A stretch of DNA of 38,226 nt from Planctomycetaceae bacterium. Lineage in GTDB: Bacteria > Planctomycetota > Planctomycetia > Pirellulales > Pirellulaceae. The notes beneath the pieces are model-generated. The model worked only from the letters and a program-made list of their open reading frames with translations, did no database searches and was not told the DNA's origin. Within the stretch, counting starts at the first letter, position 1; the number at the start of each line of letters is the position of its first letter. The position numbers and the translations under genes were made by a program. This document shows positions 26,640-34,611 of the stretch, one piece after another. Location of the stretch: positions 1-38,226 of the forward strand of contig JACKHN010000049.1 in the NCBI GenBank assembly GCA_020638975.1, in the 5' to 3' direction.

Positions 26640-27152
26640 TCATACGGCAGTACTCAGATGAGAACTCGTCGATGTGGCGGGAGTCGCTTCCGGTTGCGGC
26701 GATTCCCCTTCGATTTCGCCGGGAATGAAATCGATCGTGACCGGACGATTCGCGGGCTCGATCCAACCCGTTCGCCAGTTCACCCACTGGAAGAACGACA
26801 GCGTCTTCTCCCAACTCTTGATGGCCGCGCGCAGTTGCTGCACGCGAGGATGTCCTTCGTCTCGCATTTCCGCAAGCAATTCGAGGCACCCGGACGGATG
26901 GCCCGATAATAACAGGGCCGTGGCGAAGTTGCGACGATAGAGGTTGGGGGCGTCCGGGCGCGTCCAACAGCAACCGGGTGGCATTACCAGCGACCGTAAG
27001 ATGCTGACGGCGTCTTCGAGGTTCCCTTCTCGCATGAATTGAACGCCGCGAACATTTTGATTGCGCGACGAACGCTCAGTGGAAGAAGTGGTTTGGTTCT
27101 TCTCGGCTTTGGGAAGCTTTGCGTTGGACGAGTTGGATTTCTTCTGACTCAT
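26640..27152 (-). CDS. Hypothetical protein with TPR-like repeat region, 170 aa
   Basis: 170 residues. A polar, Ser/Lys-rich N-terminus (about 1-33) is followed by a helical region. There, VRGVQFMREGNLEDAVSILRSLV and NFATALLLSGHPSGCLELLAEM have the small-residue spacing of TPR helices. The C-terminal part (PVTIDFIPGEIEGESPQPEA) is acidic and unstructured. No signal peptide or membrane segment is seen. AAAGG lies about eight bases before the ATG. It appears to be the first gene of the RND group, so it may encode an accessory factor; I cannot name a family. Confidence 0.65.
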   Translation of the reverse strand: MSQKKSNSSNAKLPKAEKNQTTSSTERSSRNQNVRGVQFMREGNLEDAVSILRSLVMPPGCCWTRPDAPNLYRRNFATALLLSGHPSGCLELLAEMRDEGHPRVQQLRAAIKSWEKTLSFFQWVNWRTGWIEPANRPVTIDFIPGEIEGESPQPEATPATSTSSHLSTAV

Positions 27153-27329
27153 GATGAATGGCCTTTATTCTTCGGAGGATCACATCTCCACGCTCAAATC
27201 AGAGCTGCGGTGCGATCGACTCGATTTACGTGAATGATTGCGCACAAACAGCACACAACCGACGATTTGACTCACAACACTTGCCACACGAATGCCGCGC
27301 AGCCACACGAAACGGTGCAAGATCAAAGG

Positions 27330-27677
27330 CTAGATCTGCAGACGCGTATGCTGTGATAAGAGCGAAGAAGTGCCCGAAGGCGGAGTTTTCAGGCTTGGAG
27401 CCTTGCCGGAACAAATTGCGTTGAGCGGCGTTTGCGGACCTGGGAACAGTTTCGCCGCCGAATCGCGGTTGCTTCTGCCGCTGCGCGCAACCTCAGCCAA
27501 CGAACCTTCGGCATCCATCAAGCGAATTGCCGATCGAGGGCTGGAACTGTCCGCCTGAATAGCCACCACGGCGGTCGAGTCAGTTGCGGCTGGCAACTGG
27601 GTAACGAATTTCACATCGTCGGCGAATAACGCGACGGTGATCAAGGCCAAGTGAAGAAGTACAGGACACCGTTTCAT
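27330..27677 (-). CDS. Possible small secreted protein, 115 aa
   Basis: Begins with a signal-peptide-like stretch (MKRCPVLLHLALITVALFAD) and continues for 115 residues with no known domain. Codon use over the first 90 codons looks like that of neighbours, but there is no clear ribosome site and no conserved motif. The frame is open upstream to 27845; I prefer the ATG at 27677 because of the signal. It may be spurious. Confidence 0.35.
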   Translation of the reverse strand: MKRCPVLLHLALITVALFADDVKFVTQLPAATDSTAVVAIQADSSSPRSAIRLMDAEGSLAEVARSGRSNRDSAAKLFPGPQTPLNAICSGKAPSLKTPPSGTSSLLSQHTRLQI

Positions 27678-27951
27678 ACGAGTCGCTGCAAAGGTGAGGG
27701 AGGGTTGCGACTTAACTTGCGTCGCAGCGCGTAACTGTATTCTCAACCCAATCGGCTGGCAAGATCCTTCTTCTAAAGATTTTGCGATGGGAATGTGTCG
27801 CTGCGAGCAACGAGTAGCTACGCTGATACCCCAGGTGATCGGCACTCACCCCGACGGGGAGGTATTGAAGTTGCGCTATTGTGAGCCCGGGAGGGGACGT
27901 TGAATAATAGCTCAGGGCTTCAGCCCAGGGAATTAGGCGATTGACCGTCTT

Positions 27952-28012
27952 AAGCCCCGAAGGCGGCGCCACAAGTCGCAGATGTTTCGATGTGCCGCCG
28001 CCTTCGGGGCTT
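27952..28012. repeat. Perfect 17-bp inverted repeat
   Basis: AAGCCCCGAAGGCGGCG at 27952-27968 is the exact reverse complement of 27996-28012, with 27 bases between. The outer flanks do not carry GTAG, so it is a different class from the REP pairs, or an eroded one. Confidence 0.75.
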
Positions 28013-28034
28013 CGGACTGTCGAGTCGCAAAAAT

Positions 28035-28057
28035 CCCGGCATAAATGCCGGGGCTAC
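28035..28057 (-). repeat. Single REP-type hairpin
   Basis: On the minus strand: GTAGC, then CCCGGC-ATTTAT-GCCGGG, a 6-bp stem. It has the same GTAG-plus-hairpin layout as the other elements. Confidence 0.65.
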
Positions 28058-28145
28058 AATCTGATCAAAATGGTGCAACTTCAAAACGGGTCAGCTGCGT
28101 CGCAGATCACATCCCGTTTTCCGATGGGTTCAGTTTCCAAAGCAC

Positions 28146-28982
28146 ATGACATCCGCTACGTCCGTCAAACACGATACCTTCGAGTTGTCCGGCCGCACGC
28201 CGCTGTTCGCTCAATCCTGGACGCCGACGGCGGAGGTTCGCGGCACGATTGGCGTCGTTCATGGTCTCGGAGAACATTCCAGTCGGTATGGATCGTTTGC
28301 CGAGCGATTTGCACAGGCCGGGTTTCGAGTTGTCGCGTATGACCAGCAAGGTCATGGTCGAACTGCTGGGAAGCGAGGCGACGCGCCGAGCTACGAAGCC
28401 TTGCTGGACGATGTCGAGGCGTTGATTGACAGAATGGACGGCGAAGAAACGAGTGTTCCGAAGTACCTTTTTGGCCAGAGCTTTGGCGGGGGGCTGGTGC
28501 TGAACTTCGCGCTCCGACGGCAAGCCAGCCTGGGCGGCGTCATCGCTTCTAGCCCGCTGCTTCTGCCAAGCGAGTCGCCTCCCGGTTGGAAGCGGTTCGC
28601 GGCGAGGCTCCTCGCACTGGCTTATCCGTCGTTCCAGTTTCGCACGGGCGTTCAAGCCGAAGATCTGACGCATGACGAAACCGTCGTCGCTGCCTATCAA
28701 GCCGACCCGCTGGTTCACGACTTGGTGTCGGCACGATTCGCCGTTGCGATGATCGACGCTGGCGCGTGGGCCCTCGAACATGCTGCCGATCTGAGCGTTC
28801 CGGCACTGCTGATGCATGGGCTGGCCGACGCGATCACTTCAGCAGCGGCGACGATCAAATTCTCGCGACGAGCGGGAAACGCTTGCACGCTCCACACGTT
28901 TGCCGACTTATACCACGAGCTGCATTGGGAGCCAGAACGCGAAGCAGTGTTCAAAACGGCTTTCGATTGGCTCAATTGCTGA
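28146..28982 (+). CDS. Alpha/beta hydrolase, monoacylglycerol lipase-like (S33)
   Basis: 278 residues of the serine aminopeptidase S33 / Hydrolase_4 type. HGLGEHSSRY at 40-49 forms the oxyanion region. The nucleophile is Ser112 in FGQSFGGG, the acid Asp228 in HGLADAIT, and the base His257 in YHELHWEP. That last motif, with the N-terminal HGLGEHSxRY, is characteristic of monoglyceride lipase-like and lysophospholipase-like enzymes. No signal peptide, so it is likely cytoplasmic. The true substrate is unproven. The start ATG at 28146 is not preceded by an obvious ribosome site, which is common in this phylum. Confidence 0.88.
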   Translation: MTSATSVKHDTFELSGRTPLFAQSWTPTAEVRGTIGVVHGLGEHSSRYGSFAERFAQAGFRVVAYDQQGHGRTAGKRGDAPSYEALLDDVEALIDRMDGEETSVPKYLFGQSFGGGLVLNFALRRQASLGGVIASSPLLLPSESPPGWKRFAARLLALAYPSFQFRTGVQAEDLTHDETVVAAYQADPLVHDLVSARFAVAMIDAGAWALEHAADLSVPALLMHGLADAITSAAATIKFSRRAGNACTLHTFADLYHELHWEPEREAVFKTAFDWLNC

Positions 28983-29015
28983 AATGAAGACCTACAAGTC
29001 TGTCTGGATACGTAC

Positions 29016-29087
29016 GTACGACGGGCCTCCGCCGCCCGTCGGTCAACGAACTAGCAACGACTCGACGGCTTCGGAGAGCCGTCGTAC
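29016..29087. repeat. Inverted REP-like pair with GTAC feet
   Basis: Left: GTAC (29016) plus GACGGGC-CTCCGCC-GCCCGTC. Right, on the minus strand: GTAC plus GACGGCT-CTCCGA-AGCCGTC (29064-29083, with its foot at 29084-29087). Both stems are 7 bp. The loops share CTCCG, so the two arms are related. Confidence 0.7.
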
Positions 29088-29091
29088 ATGA

Positions 29092-29179
29092 CGTACCCTT
29101 TGAAATCCCTGATAGTAGGACGGCCACTCTTGGCCGTCTTTTGTCGGGCAGGAGTGCCCGACTTACGGCAAACTGTACC
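29092..29179 (+). repeat. 88-bp repeat element, copy 1
   Basis: Identical at 80 of 88 positions to the reverse complement of 33703-33790, with an unbroken 55-base identical core (29114-29168). The core holds two hairpins: GTAG plus GACGGCC-ACTCTT-GGCCGTC, and on the other strand GTAA plus GTCGGGCA-CTCC-TGCCCGAC. The outer ends are eroded here compared with copy 2. Confidence 0.85.
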
Positions 29180-29272
29180 GCTACCGCTGCGGGTTGGTGT
29201 TTGCTTCATTCGGGCGCTGGTTGATATGCTGGAACCACTGACAACACGCCAAGTTCCTACCCAGCAGGCCAG

Positions 29273-30670
29273 ATGCTTCGTTTTTTCGATCGTCGCGAGT
29301 TCCTTCGAGTTGGCCTGGCAACGACTGGGCTGGCAAGCTGTGCGCAGCGGACCCGCGGCGACGAGTCAAAAGATCGGTTGCCGATAGGCTTCGGGCGTGC
29401 GAAGTCGGTGATTCTTGTTTATGCCAGCGGTGGACAAAGCCAATTCGAAACTTGGGATCCCAAGCCAGATGCGCCGCTCGATGTGCGCGGAGCCTTCTCG
29501 CCGATTGCCACTCCGTTGCCGGGTGTTCAGCTCTGTGAACACATGCCGCGACTAGCTCGGCTAGCGGATCGATACACAATAGTCCGGAGTATGTCTCACG
29601 AAGACCTCGATCACGGATCAGCGACCTACTTGGCGCTGACGGGCCGATACCATGCGAGACGCTCTTCGAATCCACTGCCCAGTCCCGATGATTTCCCGAC
29701 GTACGGTGCGGTGCTCAAACGAATGCGAGTTACGAATCGGTTCGCTTACGAGGCGGTACACCTCAATGCACCTGCTTATGTGCCGTTTCTGATTTCGCCG
29801 GGCCAGGATGGTGGATTCTTGGGGCGAGAGTATGAACCGCTAGTCGTCGGTGATCCGCGAGCTTCTGATGCGGTGATACCTGGGCTTGCTCCGCAAGCCG
29901 GATTGCCGGCGATTCGCATGGAGCGACGGAAGACGTTGAAAGAGACGCTGGATAACTATCGCGAACAGCTGGCACAGGATCAGAAACTGGCCGACATGAG
30001 CCATCTGTATCAACAAGCGTTGGGGATGTTGAGTTCACCGCGTTATCGCGATGCGTTTGATCTGGATCAAGAATCGGACTTGCTCCGTGACCGTTATGGC
30101 AGGCACCGATCGGGGCAATCCTGTTTGTTGGCGCGCCGTTTGGTCGAGGCGGGTGTGCCGTTTGTTAATGTGATTTGGAATCACTCCAATCGCGGGCAGG
30201 ATGCCGATCCGACGGACACGGACGTCTACGGTTGGGACACACACAACGACATCTTCGACGCGCTGAAGCTGCACCTACTGCCTCGCTTCGACGAGAGCTT
30301 TGCCACACTGTTGGAAGATCTCGATGAACGTGGATTGCTTGATGAGACGCTGGTCGTCTGTATGGGCGAGTTCGGCCGCGCTCCTCACGTGAAGCTAGAA
30401 CCGAACTTTGCAGGCAATCTACCGGGGCGGAAGCATTGGGCCTCGGTCTATTCGATCGCGCTGGCCGGCGCGGGAGTGCAACGAGGTGCGGTCGTTGGCC
30501 AGTCCGATCGGCTTGGCGCAGAACCACTCAGCGAACGTTACGGTCCCTGGGATGTCGCTGCGACGATGTTCTCTGCCTTAGGCATCGATCACACTTCACA
30601 TTTCAAGGACATTCTTGATCGTCCGTTCGCCGCCACGATCGGCCGACCGATGAGTGCGATTTACCGTTAA
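29273..30670 (+). CDS. DUF1501 protein with twin-arginine (lipoprotein-like) signal
   Basis: 465 residues. The N-terminus has a twin-arginine motif DRREFLRVG (R7, R8), a hydrophobic stretch and LASC at 20-23, which fits a lipobox with Cys23. The rest is the DUF1501 domain, an alkaline-phosphatase-superfamily-like fold very common in planctomycetes. Typical stretches are VILVYASGGQSQFETWDPKPDAP, SHEDLDHGSATYLALTGRYH, GWDTHNDIF and VVCMGEFGRAP. Asp, His and Glu residues in these stretches may bind metal. In many genomes these proteins pair with a DUF1549/DUF1553 cytochrome-type partner, which is absent here. Function and substrate are unknown. Confidence 0.9.
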   Translation: MLRFFDRREFLRVGLATTGLASCAQRTRGDESKDRLPIGFGRAKSVILVYASGGQSQFETWDPKPDAPLDVRGAFSPIATPLPGVQLCEHMPRLARLADRYTIVRSMSHEDLDHGSATYLALTGRYHARRSSNPLPSPDDFPTYGAVLKRMRVTNRFAYEAVHLNAPAYVPFLISPGQDGGFLGREYEPLVVGDPRASDAVIPGLAPQAGLPAIRMERRKTLKETLDNYREQLAQDQKLADMSHLYQQALGMLSSPRYRDAFDLDQESDLLRDRYGRHRSGQSCLLARRLVEAGVPFVNVIWNHSNRGQDADPTDTDVYGWDTHNDIFDALKLHLLPRFDESFATLLEDLDERGLLDETLVVCMGEFGRAPHVKLEPNFAGNLPGRKHWASVYSIALAGAGVQRGAVVGQSDRLGAEPLSERYGPWDVAATMFSALGIDHTSHFKDILDRPFAATIGRPMSAIYR

Positions 30671-30798
30671 GTAGGGTGCCGTGCTTGCACGCACCGATGG
30701 AAACTTGCCCACGGCCAATCGCGAACACGATCTACAAGTCCATGCTTGGCCGGATTGGTCGCCGGGCGTTCGACCGCGATACATTTGCTGTGTCCTAC
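30671..30798. repeat. REP-like pair filling a convergent intergenic region
   Basis: GTAG starts at 30671, the base after the TAA stop of the DUF1501 gene, and is followed by a bulged hairpin GGTGCCGTGC-TT-GCACGCACC. On the minus strand the TAG stop of the SGNH gene is itself part of a GTAG (30795-30798), followed by GACACAGCAAATGT, whose second stem arm is eroded. The pair occupies the whole gap between the convergent genes. Confidence 0.5.
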
Positions 30799-31541
30799 TT
30801 CTCACCCAAGAGTCTCGCGACTGTTGGTTCCATCGCATCGGCCCACATTTGATAGCCCTTTTGTTTCGGATGCAGAAGGTCGGGCATGATTTCTTTGGTC
30901 AGCGTTCCGTCGTCGGTCAAGAAAGTCTGATTGATGTCGAGATAGAACACACGCTCGCCATCCGCAAACTTGCTGATCCGTTCGTTAATGCCATCGTTGA
31001 TCTTTCGCAACGCATCATCCGTCGTTGCACCACGCGGGAATACTGCCAGCAGAAGGACCTTGGTTTCTGGGAGCTTCTTGTTCAGCCGTTCGATGATCGC
31101 TTTGATTCCTGCTGCGGTTTCTTCCGGCGGATCTTGCCGATGTCCCGTGTTGTTGGTGCCGATCATGATAACGGCCAGCTTCGGCGCGATGCCATCAATC
31201 TCGCCATGATCGAAACGCCACAAGAGTTGCTCCGTCCGATCGCCGCTAAAGCCGAGGTTGAATGCGTTGCGAGACGCGTAGTACTTATCCCACACTTCCT
31301 TGCCGGCACCTTCCCAACCATGCGTGATCGAATCGCCGATCATCAACAGATCGACCCTCCCCTGCTCTTTCAGCGCCGCCAATTTTTCTTCATGTCGAGG
31401 CATCCACCATTTCTGGGCCCAAGCCGCTGTTTGGACTTCGGGATCGGTTGCTCTTATGAGCGTCGCAGAGTCCTGGGCGCACAAAGGAACTGCGCACATT
31501 AGCAAAGTAAAACATGAAGATAGAACTGTCTTGGTTTTCAT
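30795..31541 (-). CDS. Secreted SGNH/GDSL hydrolase
   Basis: 248 residues with a signal peptide (MKTKTVLSSCFTLLMCAVPLCA, cleavage before QDS). All SGNH blocks are visible: block I GDSITHGW with Ser71, block II Gly100 in GFSGDRTEQ, block III GTNN with Asn130, and block V DLLHP with Asp221 and His224. This arrangement fits the platelet-activating-factor acetylhydrolase-like branch of GDSL esterases, often used to remove acyl or acetyl groups from carbohydrates. Export to the periplasm is likely. Its stop codon TAG lies inside a GTAG element shared with the convergent DUF1501 gene. Confidence 0.9.
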   Translation of the reverse strand: MKTKTVLSSCFTLLMCAVPLCAQDSATLIRATDPEVQTAAWAQKWWMPRHEEKLAALKEQGRVDLLMIGDSITHGWEGAGKEVWDKYYASRNAFNLGFSGDRTEQLLWRFDHGEIDGIAPKLAVIMIGTNNTGHRQDPPEETAAGIKAIIERLNKKLPETKVLLLAVFPRGATTDDALRKINDGINERISKFADGERVFYLDINQTFLTDDGTLTKEIMPDLLHPKQKGYQMWADAMEPTVARLLGEK

Positions 31542-31758
31542 GGTGCGTCTCTTTAAGGAACCAATGAGAGGAAGATGGTGACTTAGCGAGCTCGCAGTTT
31601 AGTTAACTTACTGGCAGCGTGCAGCAATCCAATTAGGTCGACGCACGGCGAATTCAAGCTTCACACCAGTTGCGTACGTCGAGGTGCGATCCGCCCCAAG
31701 AGGTTGCGCCAACAATAGTGCGGCTTGCACAATTCGCCATGCCCTACTTCTGATTTTG

Positions 31759-32676
31759 CTACAGCCCAGCCTTTTCGCGCGCTTCGGTCAAGCTTTCTTT
31801 TGTCGATTTGACATAGCCTTCGATCTTGGTCAACTCGATTGCCTTCTCGAAGTGACCTACCGCGAGCTTTGCCTCGCCAGTCGCAAGCAGCACGTCGCCC
31901 AAACCACGATGCCAGAAGTGGGCCAATTGATCGTTGCGGGCCTCCGGTTCGGATTCGTGAGACTTCTTGGCTGCCGCCAAGGCCCTCTTTTTGTCACCCA
32001 ACTTTAGCCACGATTGTGCCGCTTCCTTCCAGTGCCACGCGGCAAGTTTATCGTCGAGTGGAGCGATCTTCTCGTACAGTTCAGCGGCTTCTTTGTACTG
32101 TTTCGCACTGGTGTACTGACGAGCCAGGTTTCCGGATTGCAGGACGTCCACCGGTGCATCGCCTTTGCCGTCTACTTTGCTTAGGCGATTCGTGTACTCA
32201 ATGGCTTTCTTTGGATCTGGCTTGGCTCGCGCATAGACTTCGCTAAGGATATACAAAGCCATGCGGTCCTTTTCGTCTTTCTTGAGTCGCTTTTCCTGTT
32301 CCCCAATCAGGTCATCGATCTTGCCGCGTTGATAGGCGAAGCCGATAAGCGCCGTACGAGTGAGAGACTGCTGAGCCGGGCGATCACTCTTCTCGATGAT
32401 GAATTCACATGCCTCGATCATCTTGTCGGAATCGGGCAGCAAGCGATACGAAGGAATCAATGCTTCGTAAACTTTCAAGCGGAATTTATCATCAGGAGCC
32501 ATCTTCAACGCGGCTTCAAAGGGCTCGCGGCTCGCTTCAAAGTTGCGAGAGTTGTAAAAGACGGCACCTACCCCGAAGGCCTCGTCGGCTGTTTTGTACT
32601 TTGTTTCCGCCCCAGCGACACTGCACAGTAACGAACCGATCAGGACGTATCCGAGGCAACCGCATGTCTTCGTCAT
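31759..32676 (-). CDS. Secreted TPR-repeat protein
   Basis: 305 residues, with a signal peptide (MTKTCGCLGYVLIGSLLCSVAGA, cleavage before ETK). The remainder is tetratricopeptide repeats: FGVGAVFYNSRNFEASREPFEAALKMAP, LARQYTSAKQYKEAAELYEKIAPL, WLKLGDKKRALAAAKKSHE and LGDVLLATGEAKLAVGHFEKAIEL. TPR arrays bind other proteins; here the partner would be periplasmic. A GTG at 32679 or the ATG at 32676 could start the gene, with GGGAGA just upstream; I give the ATG. No operon partner is obvious, since 217 bases separate it from the SGNH gene. Confidence 0.8.
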   Translation of the reverse strand: MTKTCGCLGYVLIGSLLCSVAGAETKYKTADEAFGVGAVFYNSRNFEASREPFEAALKMAPDDKFRLKVYEALIPSYRLLPDSDKMIEACEFIIEKSDRPAQQSLTRTALIGFAYQRGKIDDLIGEQEKRLKKDEKDRMALYILSEVYARAKPDPKKAIEYTNRLSKVDGKGDAPVDVLQSGNLARQYTSAKQYKEAAELYEKIAPLDDKLAAWHWKEAAQSWLKLGDKKRALAAAKKSHESEPEARNDQLAHFWHRGLGDVLLATGEAKLAVGHFEKAIELTKIEGYVKSTKESLTEAREKAGL

Positions 32677-32826
32677 CACCGAAATCTCCCGAGGCGCGAA
32701 GGGCCTGCATGAAACGAGTTGGTAGTAGAATTGAGAACGTGTAGTAGAGCGTCCACGCTCCGAAACGCAATCCTTTTGTTACAAATCTGTGACACTATTC
32801 GCCGGAACTAGCAACAGAACGGGGTC

Positions 32827-33591
32827 CTAAAGTGTCTTGACAAAGCTGGCAATCGCTTTGAGATACTCGTCGAAGTTCCAGGCCATGATCGAGTTGTGGT
32901 CGCCACGCGAGAAACGAACCAGCTGCTTCTGATGGCTGGCCGCCCACTTCAAGTTTCGTTCGGCGTGAGAAATGTTGATCAAACCGTCATGCTCGGTGTG
33001 CAGCACGAGGAGCGGTCGTGTATAGCCAGATAGCTTCTCCTTGTGGTTGAAGTGTCGCTTCACTTCCGCCACGACTTGTGCCTCGTCGAGTCCGGCGGCT
33101 TTCAAATCAGCGTAGGCGAGGAACCGTTCTGCTGGATCGGCGATTCCGCTTTCGATGATCAAGCCAGCAATAGTCGGTTGCCGATGCGCCAACTCGATGG
33201 CATAGAGCGAGCCAATGGATCGTCCGAAGACAATTGCCTTCTCGGGTGCGACGTGTGCAGCTGCGATCGCCTTCTCGCCATCGCCGAGCATCGCGACCAG
33301 TTGCGCCTGCCCCGTCGAACCTCCGTACTCGCGATACTCGACAAACAACGAATTCAGTCCCAAGTTCGTAAGTGCATCGGTAAAGTCTGGCACATAGTCG
33401 GCGACCGCTTCGCCGTTGCCGTGAAAGTGAACCACCGTAAAACCGTCGGGATTGACGACCTTGTGATAACAAGCGAGCGTCGCTCCATCGACTTCCACGC
33501 AGAATGGATCTCGAACCTGTCGAGGTTGTGGAAACAGGTAGCAGCCGCTGATGGCTGGGGAGTCGAGAATGTTCGATGTCGGATCATTCAT
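32827..33591 (-). CDS. Alpha/beta hydrolase (ABHD17/bem46-like)
   Basis: 254 residues. The fold is shown by VVHFHGNGEAVADYV (oxyanion turn), the nucleophile Ser125 in VFGRSIGSL, the acid Asp202 in HTEHDGLI and the base His232 in GDHNSI. This set matches the ABHD17/bem46-like branch, thioesterases and peptidases of uncertain substrate. No signal peptide is present from the chosen start. The ATG ending at 33591 has AGAGG seven bases upstream; a longer frame to 33663 gives an unlikely N-terminus. It diverges from the zinc peptidase gene across a region holding the 88-bp repeat. Confidence 0.85.
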   Translation of the reverse strand: MNDPTSNILDSPAISGCYLFPQPRQVRDPFCVEVDGATLACYHKVVNPDGFTVVHFHGNGEAVADYVPDFTDALTNLGLNSLFVEYREYGGSTGQAQLVAMLGDGEKAIAAAHVAPEKAIVFGRSIGSLYAIELAHRQPTIAGLIIESGIADPAERFLAYADLKAAGLDEAQVVAEVKRHFNHKEKLSGYTRPLLVLHTEHDGLINISHAERNLKWAASHQKQLVRFSRGDHNSIMAWNFDEYLKAIASFVKTL

Positions 33592-33912
33592 CCGAGGACC
33601 TCTGTGTTTCAAGGTGTCGCAGGCGGTGGCCTTAACTGCTGACGTTGATTCAACATACCACAACGACTAGGGCTTAAGCGAGCGACTTCACGACACGGTA
33701 TTGGTACAGTTCACCGTAAGTCGGGCACTCCTGCCCGACAAAAGACGGCCAAGAGTGGCCGTCCTACTCTCAGGAATTGCAAACTGTACCACTACCCACG
33801 ACGCCAGAATCGCATCCGGCACGCGACTTGCCGATAAGATTAGACGAAAGTTCGGTGCTGTCACTTTGGCAGTCGAGTTGATCGCCGAGCGACAGGTAAG
33901 GGAGTTCGCACG
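33592..33912. other. Divergent intergenic region
   Basis: Separates the hydrolase and the zinc peptidase, so promoters for both must lie here. The only recognisable structure is the 88-bp repeat copy at 33703-33790. No ORF is credible. Confidence 0.6.
33703..33790 (-). repeat. 88-bp repeat element, copy 2, with 9-bp terminal inverted repeats
   Basis: Reverse-complement partner of 29092-29179 (80 of 88 positions equal). This copy has perfect 9-bp ends, GGTACAGTT and AACTGTACC, enclosing the two REP-type hairpins. The size and ends suggest a small non-autonomous mobile unit. Confidence 0.85.
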
Positions 33913-34608
33913 ATGTTTTTCTTCGATATCAACTATTTGTTAATGGTTCTGCTGCCGGGATTGCTGATCTCGGGTGGTGCCAGCTTGTTGGTCAAGTCGG
34001 CGTTCAATAAGTATTCGCAGGTTGCTTCGATCAAGGGCTACACAGGTGCTCAAGCCGCACAGATGCTGCTCGACTACGCCGGGATTCGTGATGTCCAGGT
34101 TGTGCCCACGCGAGGTTTCTTAAGCGATCACTACAATCCCACGTCCAAACAACTCGCACTTTCCGAGTCGGTCTACGCAAGTCGCTCGGTGGCAGCGATT
34201 GGAGTGGCTTGCCACGAAGCTGGCCACGCGATCCAACATGCGAATCGCTACATGCCGCTTCATCTTCGTTCCGCGTTGGTGCCGATGGCCGGCATCGGAT
34301 CGTCGATTGGCTACACCGTGATGTTCATCGGTGCGATGATGCAGTTCACGCCCGTAGTCATGATCGGAGCATTGTTGTTCGCGGGTGTGTTGCTATTCCA
34401 ACTCGTTACGCTGCCTGTCGAGTTCGATGCCACAGCACGCGCTAAGAAGTTGGTTGTCGAAGCCGGCATCGTCTATCCCGAAGAACGCATCGGTATCGAC
34501 CGCGTGCTCAACGCCGCCGCACTCACTTACGTCGCCGCAGTCATCGGTACGCTGCTCACGTTGCTGTACTTCTTGATGCGATCCGGCCTGCTTGGTCGTC
34601 GCAACTGA
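33913..34608 (+). CDS. Membrane zinc metallopeptidase, YugP family
   Basis: 231 residues. A membrane helix at about 8-28, then the zinc motif HEAGH at 101-105, then three hydrophobic segments (about 120-165 and 205-225). The GFLSDHYNPTSKQLALSESVY segment before the motif and PVEFDATARAKKL after it are hallmarks of the YugP-like family; the Glu of PVEFDA is a candidate third zinc ligand. GGGAG lies eight bases before the ATG. The family is widespread and its substrates are not established. It stands alone here, convergent with the PQQ-repeat gene four bases away. Confidence 0.92.
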   Translation: MFFFDINYLLMVLLPGLLISGGASLLVKSAFNKYSQVASIKGYTGAQAAQMLLDYAGIRDVQVVPTRGFLSDHYNPTSKQLALSESVYASRSVAAIGVACHEAGHAIQHANRYMPLHLRSALVPMAGIGSSIGYTVMFIGAMMQFTPVVMIGALLFAGVLLFQLVTLPVEFDATARAKKLVVEAGIVYPEERIGIDRVLNAAALTYVAAVIGTLLTLLYFLMRSGLLGRRN

Positions 34609-34611
34609 CGT

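Larger units (their letters stand above)
27678..28145. other. Intergenic region with several hairpins
   Basis: No credible gene. It contains a GGGCTTCAGCCC palindrome (about 27914-27925), a 17-bp perfect inverted repeat (27952-27968 with 27996-28012) and a GTAG-type hairpin (28035-28057). The promoter of the hydrolase gene at 28146 must lie at the right-hand end. Confidence 0.6.

Noticed and set aside
28107..28817. 236-codon open frame on the minus strand
   Set aside because: Antisense to the alpha/beta hydrolase, whose catalytic triad is intact.
31542..31758. Possible small gene between the TPR and SGNH genes
   Set aside because: No open frame with a start, ribosome site or recognisable composition was found on either strand.
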